This document shows, in pieces, positions 8,075 to 17,427 of a stretch of 64,000 bases of DNA. The notes beneath the pieces are model-generated. The model did no database searches, was not told the DNA's origin, and saw only the letters and a list, made by a program, of their open reading frames with translations. Made by a program: the position numbers and the translations under genes. Source of the stretch: CAWCUU01 sp963798855 (GTDB taxonomy: Bacteria; Gemmatimonadota; Gemmatimonadetes; Longimicrobiales; RSA9); the NCBI GenBank assembly GCA_963798855.1, contig CAWCUU010000004.1, positions 124,001-188,000 on the forward strand, read 5' to 3'. Numbering within the stretch: the stretch's first letter is position 1; each line of letters begins with the position of its first letter.

Positions 8075-10533
8075 GCGGCGGAACGGCGGCGACCTGCGGC
8101 TGTTGTGCCGGCCGTACCCTCTCGACGCCCATGACGGTCGAGAACCGGCCGGGTCTCTCGGCCGTGGCGTACCGGGTCGGAACGCACCCGTACTTCAAGG
8201 CCAGCCTCCTGGCCCGTCTGGCCGGCTCCAACCACCCCGCGCTACGGCGGCTGGCCACCCGCGAGGACGACGATTTCGCCGTCGCGCTGTGCGATGCCTG
8301 GGCGACGATCGCCGACGTGCTCACGTTCTATCAGGAGCGCATCGCGAACGAGAGCTGGCTGCGGACGGCCACCGAGCGCCGCTCCGTGCGCGAGCTGGCT
8401 CGACTCATCGACTACGCGCTGCGTCCCGGCGTGGCGGCCGGGACGGCCCTGGCCTTCACGATCGAGACCGCCCCCGGCGCGCCCGAGGAGACGCTGGTCC
8501 CGACCGGCACGAAGGTCATGAGCGTACCGGGCCCCGGCGAGGTGCCGCAGACGTACGAGACGACCGCGGACCTCACGGCGCGCGGCGCATGGAACCTGTT
8601 CCGGCCCCGCGATAGCAGACCCGGCGAGATCGTCGGCGGAGATGTCACGGCCACGATCGCCGGTGCCGCCATCGGCCTCGAGGCGGGCGACCGCGTGCTC
8701 TTCCTCGGGGCCGGGCGACGAGCCAGCGCCTCCAGCGCCGACTGGCAGGTCCGCACGCTGACGGACGTGATCGTCGACCGTGGGCTCGGCCGGACCATCC
8801 TCGCCTGGGCTGACCCGCTGCCGTCGCTCGGCGCGCCGGTCACGGCACACCCGCTCACCCGCCGCGCCGGCCTCTTCGGCAACAACGCGCCGGATCCGCG
8901 CACCCTCGCCTCCGACACCCGAACGGCCTACGCCGGCCAGTTCGTGTTGACTCCCGGTGGCGCACTGGTCGACTGGAGCTTCCCGCTCGACTCGCCGCAC
9001 GTCTACCTCGATGCCCCTCTCGCGCCCGCTCTCGCCGGGACCCGGGTGCTCCTCGAGAACGAGGACGACGCCTCGAGGCTGTACGACGTGACCGCGGCCC
9101 GTACCTTGAGTCGCAGCGCCTACACGCTCTCGCTGCGCACGACACGGCTGACGCTTACGCCGACGACGGACCTCGATCTCTACCACGGCAGCCATCTGCG
9201 CGGCTCGACCGCGTTCCTCGCGGGCGCCGCGCTGCCGCTGGCCGAGCTGCCGCGGACCGAGCCGGTCGAGCAGGATGCGGTCGTCCTCGACGGGGTCGTC
9301 GACCTTCCCGCCGGGCGGCTGGTCCTCTTCCAGGGTACGGACGCGGTCACCGGCGAGAGCGCGGGGGAGAGCGCGGTCGTCCAGCAGGTCGAGCCATGGG
9401 GCGACGGTTCGCGCATCCACCTGACCGCGGACCTGAAGCACGCCTACCTGCCGGAGACGTTGACCATTTCGGGCAATGTCGCGCCGGCCACGCACGGCGA
9501 AACCGTACGCGAGACCATCGGCGGCGGGGATGCTTCCAGGCCGTTCCAGCGCATGCGGCTGAAGCAGGCGCCGCTGACGTACGTGCCCGCGCGAACGACG
9601 AGCGGCGCCGCCTCCACGCTCGAGGTGCGCGTCAACGGGCTGCTGTGGAAGCAGGTACGCTCGCTCTTCGACGCGGGCCCGCACGACCGCGTGTACACCG
9701 CACGCCAGCTCGACGACGGGTCGACCGTTCTCGAGTTCGGCGACGGCGTGAGCGGCGCCCGGCCACCGACGGGACGGGAGAACGTGACGGCCACGTACCG
9801 CAAGGGCACGGGGCTGGACGGTCTGCTCGCCGCGCGCCAGCTGAGCCAGCTGCTGACGCGCCCGCTCGGCGTGAAAGACGTGGTCAACCCGTTCGCCACC
9901 GAGGGGGCGGAGTCGCCCGAGTCCATAGACGCGGCGCGGAGCAACTGCACGCTCAGCATCCGCACGCTCGAGCGCGTCGTCTCGCTCCAGGACTACGAGG
10001 ACTTCGCCCGCGCGTTCGGCGGCGTCGCCAAGGCGCTCGCCACCTGGTTCTGGGACGGCAAGCGGCGGGGTGTCTTCCTGACCGTCGCCGGCGCGGATGG
10101 CCGCGCCGTCGACGCCGGCTCCCAGCTGCGCGCCAACCTCATCGGGGCGCTCCGCGACGCCGGTCACCCCGGTCTCCCCATCGATGTCCGCGGCTACGTC
10201 GACCGCCGCTTCGGCGCGCGCATCACCGTGGCCACGGCGGCGGACCGCGTCCGCGAGACCGTGATCGACGCCGTCCGCGCGGCCGTGCTCGAACGCTTCG
10301 GCTTCGACGCCCGCTCGCTCGCGCAGCCGGTCACCATCGATGAGGTGCTCGCGGCCGCGCAGGCGGTCCACGGCGTCGTCGCGGCCAACGTGACGCGGCT
10401 GAACTACGACGCGCTCGGGGACGTCGAGCCGCGCCTGGCGGCCGACGGCCCGCACGCCGGCGGTGCCACGCCGACGGGCGCCGAGCTGCTGACCGTCGAC
10501 CCCGCCGCACTCGAGCTGGGAGACCTCGCATGA
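8071..10533 (+). CDS. Putative baseplate assembly protein (gpJ-like), second copy
   Basis: An 820-residue relative of the preceding protein, starting at GTG 8071. Visible shared elements are AWATIADVLTFYQERIANES with RSVRELARLIDYALRPG in the first 120 residues, and LEFGDGVSGARPPTGRENVTATYRKGTG around residue 550. A Cys-rich N-terminus (CGCCAG) is unusual. The C-terminal third has the ITVATAADRVRETVIDAVRAAV and ITIDEVL-type region found in gpJ proteins. It probably partners the first copy in the wedge. It overlaps the next gene by 4 bases (ATGA). Confidence 0.83.
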   Translation: MSGGTAATCGCCAGRTLSTPMTVENRPGLSAVAYRVGTHPYFKASLLARLAGSNHPALRRLATREDDDFAVALCDAWATIADVLTFYQERIANESWLRTATERRSVRELARLIDYALRPGVAAGTALAFTIETAPGAPEETLVPTGTKVMSVPGPGEVPQTYETTADLTARGAWNLFRPRDSRPGEIVGGDVTATIAGAAIGLEAGDRVLFLGAGRRASASSADWQVRTLTDVIVDRGLGRTILAWADPLPSLGAPVTAHPLTRRAGLFGNNAPDPRTLASDTRTAYAGQFVLTPGGALVDWSFPLDSPHVYLDAPLAPALAGTRVLLENEDDASRLYDVTAARTLSRSAYTLSLRTTRLTLTPTTDLDLYHGSHLRGSTAFLAGAALPLAELPRTEPVEQDAVVLDGVVDLPAGRLVLFQGTDAVTGESAGESAVVQQVEPWGDGSRIHLTADLKHAYLPETLTISGNVAPATHGETVRETIGGGDASRPFQRMRLKQAPLTYVPARTTSGAASTLEVRVNGLLWKQVRSLFDAGPHDRVYTARQLDDGSTVLEFGDGVSGARPPTGRENVTATYRKGTGLDGLLAARQLSQLLTRPLGVKDVVNPFATEGAESPESIDAARSNCTLSIRTLERVVSLQDYEDFARAFGGVAKALATWFWDGKRRGVFLTVAGADGRAVDAGSQLRANLIGALRDAGHPGLPIDVRGYVDRRFGARITVATAADRVRETVIDAVRAAVLERFGFDARSLAQPVTIDEVLAAAQAVHGVVAANVTRLNYDALGDVEPRLAADGPHAGGATPTGAELLTVDPAALELGDLA

Positions 10534-12803
10534 CGACGTTCGACTCCGAGCGGCTGCTCTCCCTGCTCCCCGCGGTCTATCGGGTGCGCGACGCAGAGCA
10601 GGAGGGCTACGACCCGCTCCGCGGCGGGCCGCTCGAGGCGCTGCTCGGCATCATCGCCGCGGAGGTCGGCGGCGTCGAGGAGGACATCGCTCAGCTCCAC
10701 GACGACCAGTTCATCGAAACGTGTGCCGCTTGGGTCGTGCCGTACCTGGGCGATCTCGTGGGCGATCGTACCCTGCCCTTCGCGGACCCGACGACGCGCT
10801 TCCATACCGAGCGCGCGGAGGTGGCCAACACCATCCGCTACCGCCGCGCCAAGGGCACGGCCGCGATCCTCGAGCTGCTGGCGCGCGATGTGACGGGCTG
10901 GCCCGCGCACATCACCGAGTACTTCCGGCTCCTCATCACGACGCAGCACCTGAACCACGTGCGAGCGGCGATCACGGCACCGGACCTGCGCCGGATGCCG
11001 GACCTCGAGCGCCTCGGTGGCCCGTTCGACACGGTGGCGCGAACCCTCGAGGTACGCCGCATCGCGTCCAGTCGAGGCCGCTACGCCATCGCGAACATCG
11101 GCATCGCGCTCTGGCGCCTCCGCCCTTACGACGTGGAATCGGCCTCGCCGCGCGCCAATGTGTCCGCGACCGACCGTCGTTTCCACTTCGACCCTCTCGC
11201 GCTGGACTCGCCCCTCTTCAACCCGCCGCGCGTGAAGCCCAATGACCGGGACTTCGTCACGGCCGTCCACGTCCCCGACCCGCTGCCCCGCCGCGCGCTC
11301 GCCCGCGAGCTGAACGCCCGTCGCGCGGCGATCGTGAACGGCGACGACGTGCACACTCAGTTCTTCGCCGACGACGCACCGTTCGCGATCTCGGTCGGAG
11401 GCGTCCGGGTGCCCGACGAAGAAGTGCTGATCTGCGACCTGTCGACCTGGACGACGGTACCCGCCACCCGCGACTACCTCCGCCGCAGCGACGATACCCT
11501 CGTGCCGCGCACGATCGGGGTCGCGGTCGATCCCGAGCTCGGCCGCTTCGCCTTCCCGGCGGCCGTCGATCCCGCGCGCGTGCGCGTCTCCTATACGTAC
11601 GCCTTCGCGGCCGACATCGGCGGCGGGCCGTACGACCGCACGGACTCCATCGCCGCCTGGCTCGATCCGGTGAGCCGCCCGATCAGCTTCCAGGTGGGCG
11701 TCAGCGCCGACCCCGACGTCGTCGCGAGCTCCAACCCGCCGGACAGCACCGTCGTCGGCAGCGTGGCCGAAGCGCTGGCCGAATGGAAGACGCACGTCGC
11801 CGCGAGCCCGGATGCGTTCGGCGTCATCGCCATCATGGACAGCGCCAGGTACGACGAGACGTTGACCGGCGTCGACCGCGTCGAGGTTCCCGCCGGCGCC
11901 CGTCTCGCCATCGTCGCCGCCGGCTGGCCCCGGTTCGACGCAGCCGGTCCCGGCGGACCGTTCCGCCCGCTCGGCGGCCTCACGGCCAGCGCGCTGCGAC
12001 CGCACCTGCGGGGGGCCATCTCGATCTGCGGCACCGCCGCTCCGGATGAGGAGCTGCCCGACGGCTCGACGCGACGGCGTCTCCCCGGCGAGCTGATCCT
12101 CGATGGCCTGCTCATCGAGGGGGACGTGCGCGTGCTGGTCGGCGACCTCGGGCGCATCGAGCTCCGACACTCGACGCTCGCGCCCGCCAGCGGCACGCTC
12201 GCAGTCAACGGGTCCGTCCAGCCGGACCTGCAGAACGGGGATCTCGTCGTCGTGCTCGAGCGCGCGATCGTCGGCGCCGTCACCCTGCCCGACAGCATCC
12301 GCTCGCTCACGATCCGCGACTCCGTGGCGAATGGTGCGATCGCCGCCCCCGGCGCCCGCTTCGACGTCGCGCGCGCCACGCTGCTGGACGCAGCCGACGT
12401 TCTCGAGCTGGACGCGAGCGACACGCTCTTCGCGGAGCCCGTCACCGTGGCGCGTCGTCAGAGCGGCTGCGTGCGCTACTCGTACGTGCCGCCCACCTCC
12501 GTCGCGCCCCGCCGCTTCCGCTGCCAGCCGGAGCTGGCGGTGGATCGGCTCGCCGACGCTTCGCTGGCGGCCGAGACCCGGCGGCGCATCAGGCCGTCGT
12601 TCACCTCTCGCAGCTACGGCCGTCCCGCGTACGCGCAGCTCGCTGGGCGTTGTCCGGTCGAGATCCGGACGGGCGCCAGCGACGGCGCGGAGATGGGTGC
12701 GTTCAATCTCGTCAAGCAGCCTCAGCGTGAGGCCAACCTCCGGCTCAGGCTGCGCGAGCATCTGCGCGTCGGGCTCGAGGCCGGATCTTCCTACAGGACC
12801 TGA
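10530..12803 (+). CDS. gpI-like phage tail protein with beta-helix-like C-terminal region
   Basis: A 757-residue protein. The N-terminal ~130 residues are gpI/P2-tail-like: LLSLLPAVYRVRDAEQEG, QFIETCAAWVVPYLGDLVGDR, and NTIRYRRAKGTAAILELLARD. The rest is much longer than phage gpI. Around residues 520-640 there are repeating short beta runs (LILDGLLIEGDVRVLVGDLGRIELRHSTLAP, SIRSLTIRDSVANGAI) suggesting a right-handed beta helix, then GCVRYSYVPP...RRFRCQPE near 650. It may connect the wedge to fibre-like parts. The ATG overlaps the previous stop. A 22-base gap with GGAGG leads to the next gene. Confidence 0.78.
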   Translation: MTTFDSERLLSLLPAVYRVRDAEQEGYDPLRGGPLEALLGIIAAEVGGVEEDIAQLHDDQFIETCAAWVVPYLGDLVGDRTLPFADPTTRFHTERAEVANTIRYRRAKGTAAILELLARDVTGWPAHITEYFRLLITTQHLNHVRAAITAPDLRRMPDLERLGGPFDTVARTLEVRRIASSRGRYAIANIGIALWRLRPYDVESASPRANVSATDRRFHFDPLALDSPLFNPPRVKPNDRDFVTAVHVPDPLPRRALARELNARRAAIVNGDDVHTQFFADDAPFAISVGGVRVPDEEVLICDLSTWTTVPATRDYLRRSDDTLVPRTIGVAVDPELGRFAFPAAVDPARVRVSYTYAFAADIGGGPYDRTDSIAAWLDPVSRPISFQVGVSADPDVVASSNPPDSTVVGSVAEALAEWKTHVAASPDAFGVIAIMDSARYDETLTGVDRVEVPAGARLAIVAAGWPRFDAAGPGGPFRPLGGLTASALRPHLRGAISICGTAAPDEELPDGSTRRRLPGELILDGLLIEGDVRVLVGDLGRIELRHSTLAPASGTLAVNGSVQPDLQNGDLVVVLERAIVGAVTLPDSIRSLTIRDSVANGAIAAPGARFDVARATLLDAADVLELDASDTLFAEPVTVARRQSGCVRYSYVPPTSVAPRRFRCQPELAVDRLADASLAAETRRRIRPSFTSRSYGRPAYAQLAGRCPVEIRTGASDGAEMGAFNLVKQPQREANLRLRLREHLRVGLEAGSSYRT

Positions 12804-12825
12804 AGCTCGCGGTTCGGAGGTCGTG

Positions 12826-15800
12826 ATGAAGGGCGATTTCAGCCGGCTCACATATGACAGGGCCAAACGCTACACCGCCGTGCTCCAGCAGCAGGGGCGC
12901 GTGCTCAGCGATGCGGACTGGAACGAGGCCGAGGCGATCGAGAGCGGACGGATCGAGCAGCTCGGCGCCGAAGTCATCGGGCCCACGGGCGCGCCCAAAA
13001 CGGATGCCGGCTTCGACATCACCCCCGCCGGCGGAGACCTGATCATCGGGCACGGTCGCTACTGGGTCGACGGCATCGCGTGCGTGAACCCGGCGGACAC
13101 GCCCTACTCGGACCAGCCGGACTTCCCGGCCGCCGTGGTGCCGCCACCCGAGGGCGCCGGGCTCTACGTCGCCTACCTCGACGTCTGGCGGCGGCACATC
13201 ACCGTCCTGGACGACCCCGAGATCCGGGAGCCCGCGCTCGGCGGCCCGGACACCGCCACCCGCCTGCGCACGGTCGCGCAGGTCCGTCTCGTGCGCCTCG
13301 GCAATGCCGATGTGGGCGCCACGTGCGAGGCCACCCTGCCGCTCTGGCATGCCGCTCTCGATCAGCCACGCGGCACCCTCGCCGCCCGGCTCGGCCCCGT
13401 CGGTCCCGACCCCAGCCCCTGTGAGCTGCCGCCCGGCGCCGGCTTCCGAGGACTCGAGAACCAGCTCTATCGCGTCGAGGTCCACAAGGGCGCCGACACC
13501 CTCGCCGATGCACGCTTCAAGTGGTCGCGCGACAACGGCAGCGTCCTCACCGATATCACGCAGTTCGACGGCACCGGCATCTTCGTCGAGGATCTCGGCC
13601 GCGACGACGTGCTCGGCTTCGCGCCGGGACAGTGGGCCGAGATCGTCGACGAGCGCTCCGAGCTGCTCGCCGCCCGTGGCCAGCTCGTCCAGCTCGGCAC
13701 CATCGACCCGGATACGCGGCGCATCGAGATCGTCGATCCGTTCACCGCCGTGCCGCTCGACCGCGGACCCAGGCTCCGCCGCTGGGATCAGCACGGCTCC
13801 GCGGCGACCGCCGACGGCGTCGCCGCCGCGCTGCTCGCTCCCGCGAACACCGACATGGGCCTGGTGCTCGAGGACGGCGTCGAGGTCGTGCTCGAGGACG
13901 GCGCGTACCGCGAGGGCGACTACTGGCTGATCCCCGCCCGTACCGCCCTCGGCCCCTCCACCGACTCGCTCGATTGGCCGAGCGACGCCGGCACCGGTGA
14001 TCCGCTCGCTCTCGAGCCCCACGGCATCGAGCACCATTACGCGCCGCTCGCCGTGGTCAATTTCGACGGCGTCGACTTCTTCCCCGCCGACCCGCCGGAC
14101 TGCCGGAAGCTCTTCCCCTCGCTCACCGGCATCGCCGCCGCGGACGTCTCCTTCGACAACGCCGCCTGCGCGCTCGACGGCGCGACCACCGTGCAGGACG
14201 CCGTCGACGCGCTCTGTGGCATCGCCAACGACGACGACCTGCGGCTGCACCGCCGCATGCTGCACGGCTCCGGCGTCGTGTGTGGGCTCAAGGCGGTATG
14301 CACGCCGGACCGCCTGCAGGTGCGCGTCCAGGAAGGGTACGCCCTCGATTGCGACGGCTACGGGGTCAGCGTTTCGGCGCCGGGGTCGCTCGTCGACGTC
14401 GTCGCGACGGCCGAGACCCTCGAGCTGCTCGACGGCGCCGGCTCGGGCGAGGTACTCGTGACGCTCGCCCGCGACGCGCAGACCGGCGATGCCGTCTTCT
14501 CCATCGAGCCCTACCAGTCGCAGACACTCTGGGAGGAGGTGCTCGAGGGATCGCTCCTCAAGGACTACTACGACAACGCCATCGCGAGCCTGCTCGATTT
14601 CTTCAGAACCGAGCTCGCCCCCGTTGCCACGTCCGGCGTGCCGGTGCCGGAGCGGAACCGCCGGCTCGTCGCGCTGCTGAACCTGCTGATCCAGCTCGTC
14701 AACCCGGCCAGCGGCCGCTACGTCTTCCTGTCGCGCGCCGAGCACGACCTGCTCCGCGGCTTCTACGACCGCCTCAAGGACCTCCTCCGCAGCGAGACGT
14801 TCTGCGGCCTCTTCGATCTCGACCACGAGTTCCCCGAGTATCCCTATCCCCCGCCCCAGCCCGAGGGCATCCGCACGGACTTCGGACTCTTGCGCTTCCA
14901 CCACCGCCTGAAGCTCCATTCCACGCGCAACTGGGCGTACACGTGCGGCACCGGAAACGGCATCAACGTCTTCGACCTGGACACCGGCGAGATGATCGCC
15001 GACCTCGTCTTCCCCGCCAACGTGCAGCTCGACGTACAGGACGTCGCCGTCTCGAGCGACGGCCGAACGCTCCACGCCGTCGCGCTCTTGCAGGGCTCGT
15101 CGCCGCGCGACGCGGTCTTCGCGCAGGCCTCGATCGCCGCGGACGGCACCCATACCTGGGACCCGAAGACCACCAACGTTTGTGACTACGAGTTCGTCGC
15201 GCTCGCGACCACGCCGCTACGGCCCGGCCGGCTCATGGCACTCGCCCGCGGTCGCGGCCTCTACGACCTCGACCCCAACGCGATCGGGCCCGTCCCCGGG
15301 GCCGCCGTGCCCTCCTTCAACGCGACGGGGCTCCTCGCCGTCTCCGCCGACGGCCACTGGGCCTTCGCCGCCGAGAGCACCGCTGCGCCTGTCGGAACGC
15401 TGGTCACGAGCTTCACGCGCATGCGCCGCATCGACCTGACCGCGATGGCAGGCGCGCCCGTGCTCTACAACGTGGCCGGCACCGACTTCGCCAACAATGC
15501 GGTGCTCGCCGACACCACGCTCTGGGTCACGGGGGACCCGCAGCCCGGCCAGACCAAGACCCTCTGGTCGTTCGACATGAACACCGCGGCACAGGCTCAT
15601 CCGCCGACCGACCTCCTCGTCGATACGCCGAACCGCCTGGCCGCCGTGCCCGCGCACGACGCGCTGCTCGTCACGCTCGCCGACCGCTACCTCGCGCGTC
15701 GCTTCCAGCTCAGCAACGCCGCGGCCGTCGCGAGCTTCCGCGTGCCGCTCCAGATCATCCCGGTCGACCTGGCCACGGCCGCGGACGGGCGCACCGTCAT

Positions 15801-16200
15801 CGCCGCGAACTACTTCAGCTGCACGCTCAACGTCATCGACACCGACTTCGTGCTCGCCGGCGCACCGCCGCCGTCCTACACCATCGACCCGCCCAGTACG
15901 TTGCGGCAGTACCGCGAGGACGTCCTCACGGCCTTCGGTGACCTGCTCAGTCACCTGCTGTTCTACCTGAAGGACAAGTTCTGCGACCAGTTCCTGATCA
16001 AGTGCCCAACTTGCGGCCCGGACGAGCGCGTCATCCTCGGCGCGGTCCGCATCCAAAGCCGCAAGGTGTACAAGATCTGCAACTTCACGAAGCGCCACTA
16101 CGTGAAGTCGTTCAACACCTACGGGTACTGGCTGTCGACCGTACCCGTGATCCCGCTCGTGAAGCGGCTGTTCGCACGCTTCTGCTGCTGGGTCTTCTAG
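12826..16200 (+). CDS. Large DUF6519 protein with propeller-like C-terminal half
   Basis: An 1124-residue protein; ATG 12826 is chosen because CGGAGG lies just upstream and the DUF6519-type start KGDFSRLTYDRAKRYTAVLQ follows at once. Residues 1 to about 430 are DUF6519-like (QQGRVLSDADWNEAEAIE). A middle part has a TTVQDAVDAL motif and a region (440-650) with RRMLHGSGVVCGLKA. Residues about 690-1000 look like a WD/YVTN-type beta propeller: VFDLDTGEMIADLVF, VSSDGRTLHAVAL, LLVTLADRYLARRF. The end has a CPTCG pair at about 1060 and a basic, aromatic tail ending CCWVF. Probably an external or baseplate-associated binding protein; function unknown. Confidence 0.75.
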   Translation: MKGDFSRLTYDRAKRYTAVLQQQGRVLSDADWNEAEAIESGRIEQLGAEVIGPTGAPKTDAGFDITPAGGDLIIGHGRYWVDGIACVNPADTPYSDQPDFPAAVVPPPEGAGLYVAYLDVWRRHITVLDDPEIREPALGGPDTATRLRTVAQVRLVRLGNADVGATCEATLPLWHAALDQPRGTLAARLGPVGPDPSPCELPPGAGFRGLENQLYRVEVHKGADTLADARFKWSRDNGSVLTDITQFDGTGIFVEDLGRDDVLGFAPGQWAEIVDERSELLAARGQLVQLGTIDPDTRRIEIVDPFTAVPLDRGPRLRRWDQHGSAATADGVAAALLAPANTDMGLVLEDGVEVVLEDGAYREGDYWLIPARTALGPSTDSLDWPSDAGTGDPLALEPHGIEHHYAPLAVVNFDGVDFFPADPPDCRKLFPSLTGIAAADVSFDNAACALDGATTVQDAVDALCGIANDDDLRLHRRMLHGSGVVCGLKAVCTPDRLQVRVQEGYALDCDGYGVSVSAPGSLVDVVATAETLELLDGAGSGEVLVTLARDAQTGDAVFSIEPYQSQTLWEEVLEGSLLKDYYDNAIASLLDFFRTELAPVATSGVPVPERNRRLVALLNLLIQLVNPASGRYVFLSRAEHDLLRGFYDRLKDLLRSETFCGLFDLDHEFPEYPYPPPQPEGIRTDFGLLRFHHRLKLHSTRNWAYTCGTGNGINVFDLDTGEMIADLVFPANVQLDVQDVAVSSDGRTLHAVALLQGSSPRDAVFAQASIAADGTHTWDPKTTNVCDYEFVALATTPLRPGRLMALARGRGLYDLDPNAIGPVPGAAVPSFNATGLLAVSADGHWAFAAESTAAPVGTLVTSFTRMRRIDLTAMAGAPVLYNVAGTDFANNAVLADTTLWVTGDPQPGQTKTLWSFDMNTAAQAHPPTDLLVDTPNRLAAVPAHDALLVTLADRYLARRFQLSNAAAVASFRVPLQIIPVDLATAADGRTVIAANYFSCTLNVIDTDFVLAGAPPPSYTIDPPSTLRQYREDVLTAFGDLLSHLLFYLKDKFCDQFLIKCPTCGPDERVILGAVRIQSRKVYKICNFTKRHYVKSFNTYGYWLSTVPVIPLVKRLFARFCCWVF

Positions 16201-16222
16201 TCTTCGCCGAGGAGAGGTCGCC

Positions 16223-17332
16223 ATGACCGAATTCGAGATCGTCGGCACCGTCGTCGAGCGCGGCACGCAACACGGCGTGCAGGGCGTGCGCGTCGAGGCG
16301 TGGGACCGCGACACTCGGTACCACGACCTGCTCGGCTCCACGGTCACGGACGGCGCGGGCCGGTTCCAGATCCGCTTCACGGACGAGTACTACGGCGATT
16401 TCCAGCCCGACCGGATGCCCGATGTGTTCTTCCGCGTCTTCCGCGACGAGACGCTGGTGCTCAGCACGCAGGACCACCCGATGGAGAACGAGCCCGGTCC
16501 CATCATCCGCGTCACCCTCGAGCTCGACCCCGTGGTCGAGCCACAGGTCGCCGACGACCGGGTCAGCGCCGTCACCGCCATGAAGGCGATCACCTTCCTC
16601 CGCACGTCCGACTTCCGCGGCGTGCGGCGCGAGACCGGAGACCGGGCGAGAAGCGCCGGCAGCTTCCTTGGCTCCATGCTGCTCAACGGCTTCCGCCAAT
16701 GGGATTGGCAGCCGATCCGGACCGCCGCGGTCCGCAAGGCCGACATCGTCGACCAGGACACGCAGACCGCGCAGACACGCCTCGCCGAGCAGAAGATCGA
16801 GGTCGCCGGCGTGGAGACCTACGACCCCGGGCTCAACCGTGATTCCGTGCGCCTGCTCACCGCGATGCCCGTCCGGCTGCAGCCCGGCGAGCGCGTCGTG
16901 CTCTATGAGCAGGATGGCAAGGTGAAGTACTACGCGCGCGTGAAGGAGCAGCCCGCCGCGACCATCGACCAGCAAGCGGTGCAGCGCCTCGGGGGCGAGC
17001 TCGACTCCGTGAAGGGCCAGGTCGCCGAGGTCGACTCGCTGCGTACCGCGGTCGACGGCCTGAAGGCAAGCTCCGAGCAGGAGCGCGAAGCTACCGCCAC
17101 GGACCTCGCCGCGGTCCGGACCGACCTCTCCGATCTGACCGAGCTGAAGCGAACGATGGCGGCGATGCAAGCGGACCTGACCGAGCGCAACCAGACGATC
17201 GCCCGGCTTCAGGCGGAGCTCGGCGAGGTGAAGGCGTCGCAGGCCCGCATCGAGCAGACGGACATCGTGCAGCGCATCACCTCGCTGGAGACGCGCGTCA
17301 AGCGGAGCGGATCGGGCGGCGGCGATGGCTGA
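16223..17332 (+). CDS. Transthyretin-like domain plus coiled-coil protein, possible fibre or adaptor
   Basis: A 369-residue protein with a strong ribosome site (GAGGAGAGG) before ATG 16223. Residues 1-100 resemble a carboxypeptidase-regulatory/transthyretin-like beta sandwich: FEIVGTVVERGTQHGVQGVRVEAWDRD, then GSTVTDGAGRFQIRF, DVFFRVFRD. Residues about 100-240 are mixed. Residues 250-360 are a long heptad-rich coiled coil (LGGELDSVKGQVAEVDSL, LSDLTELKRTMAAMQADL, RLQAELGEVKASQARIE) ending in Gly/Ser. The build fits an elongated trimeric part. It lies between the DUF6519 gene and the second DUF4157 gene, so a link to the injection particle is inferred from position only. Confidence 0.6.
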   Translation: MTEFEIVGTVVERGTQHGVQGVRVEAWDRDTRYHDLLGSTVTDGAGRFQIRFTDEYYGDFQPDRMPDVFFRVFRDETLVLSTQDHPMENEPGPIIRVTLELDPVVEPQVADDRVSAVTAMKAITFLRTSDFRGVRRETGDRARSAGSFLGSMLLNGFRQWDWQPIRTAAVRKADIVDQDTQTAQTRLAEQKIEVAGVETYDPGLNRDSVRLLTAMPVRLQPGERVVLYEQDGKVKYYARVKEQPAATIDQQAVQRLGGELDSVKGQVAEVDSLRTAVDGLKASSEQEREATATDLAAVRTDLSDLTELKRTMAAMQADLTERNQTIARLQAELGEVKASQARIEQTDIVQRITSLETRVKRSGSGGGDG

Positions 17333-17427
17333 GCCCGCGCCACGCCCGAGGACCGGCGGGCACGAGCGCGACGTCCACGGCCGCAGAACGAGAGTCACGA
17401 GATGGCGCCGATGAGTGAGGAGAGCAG

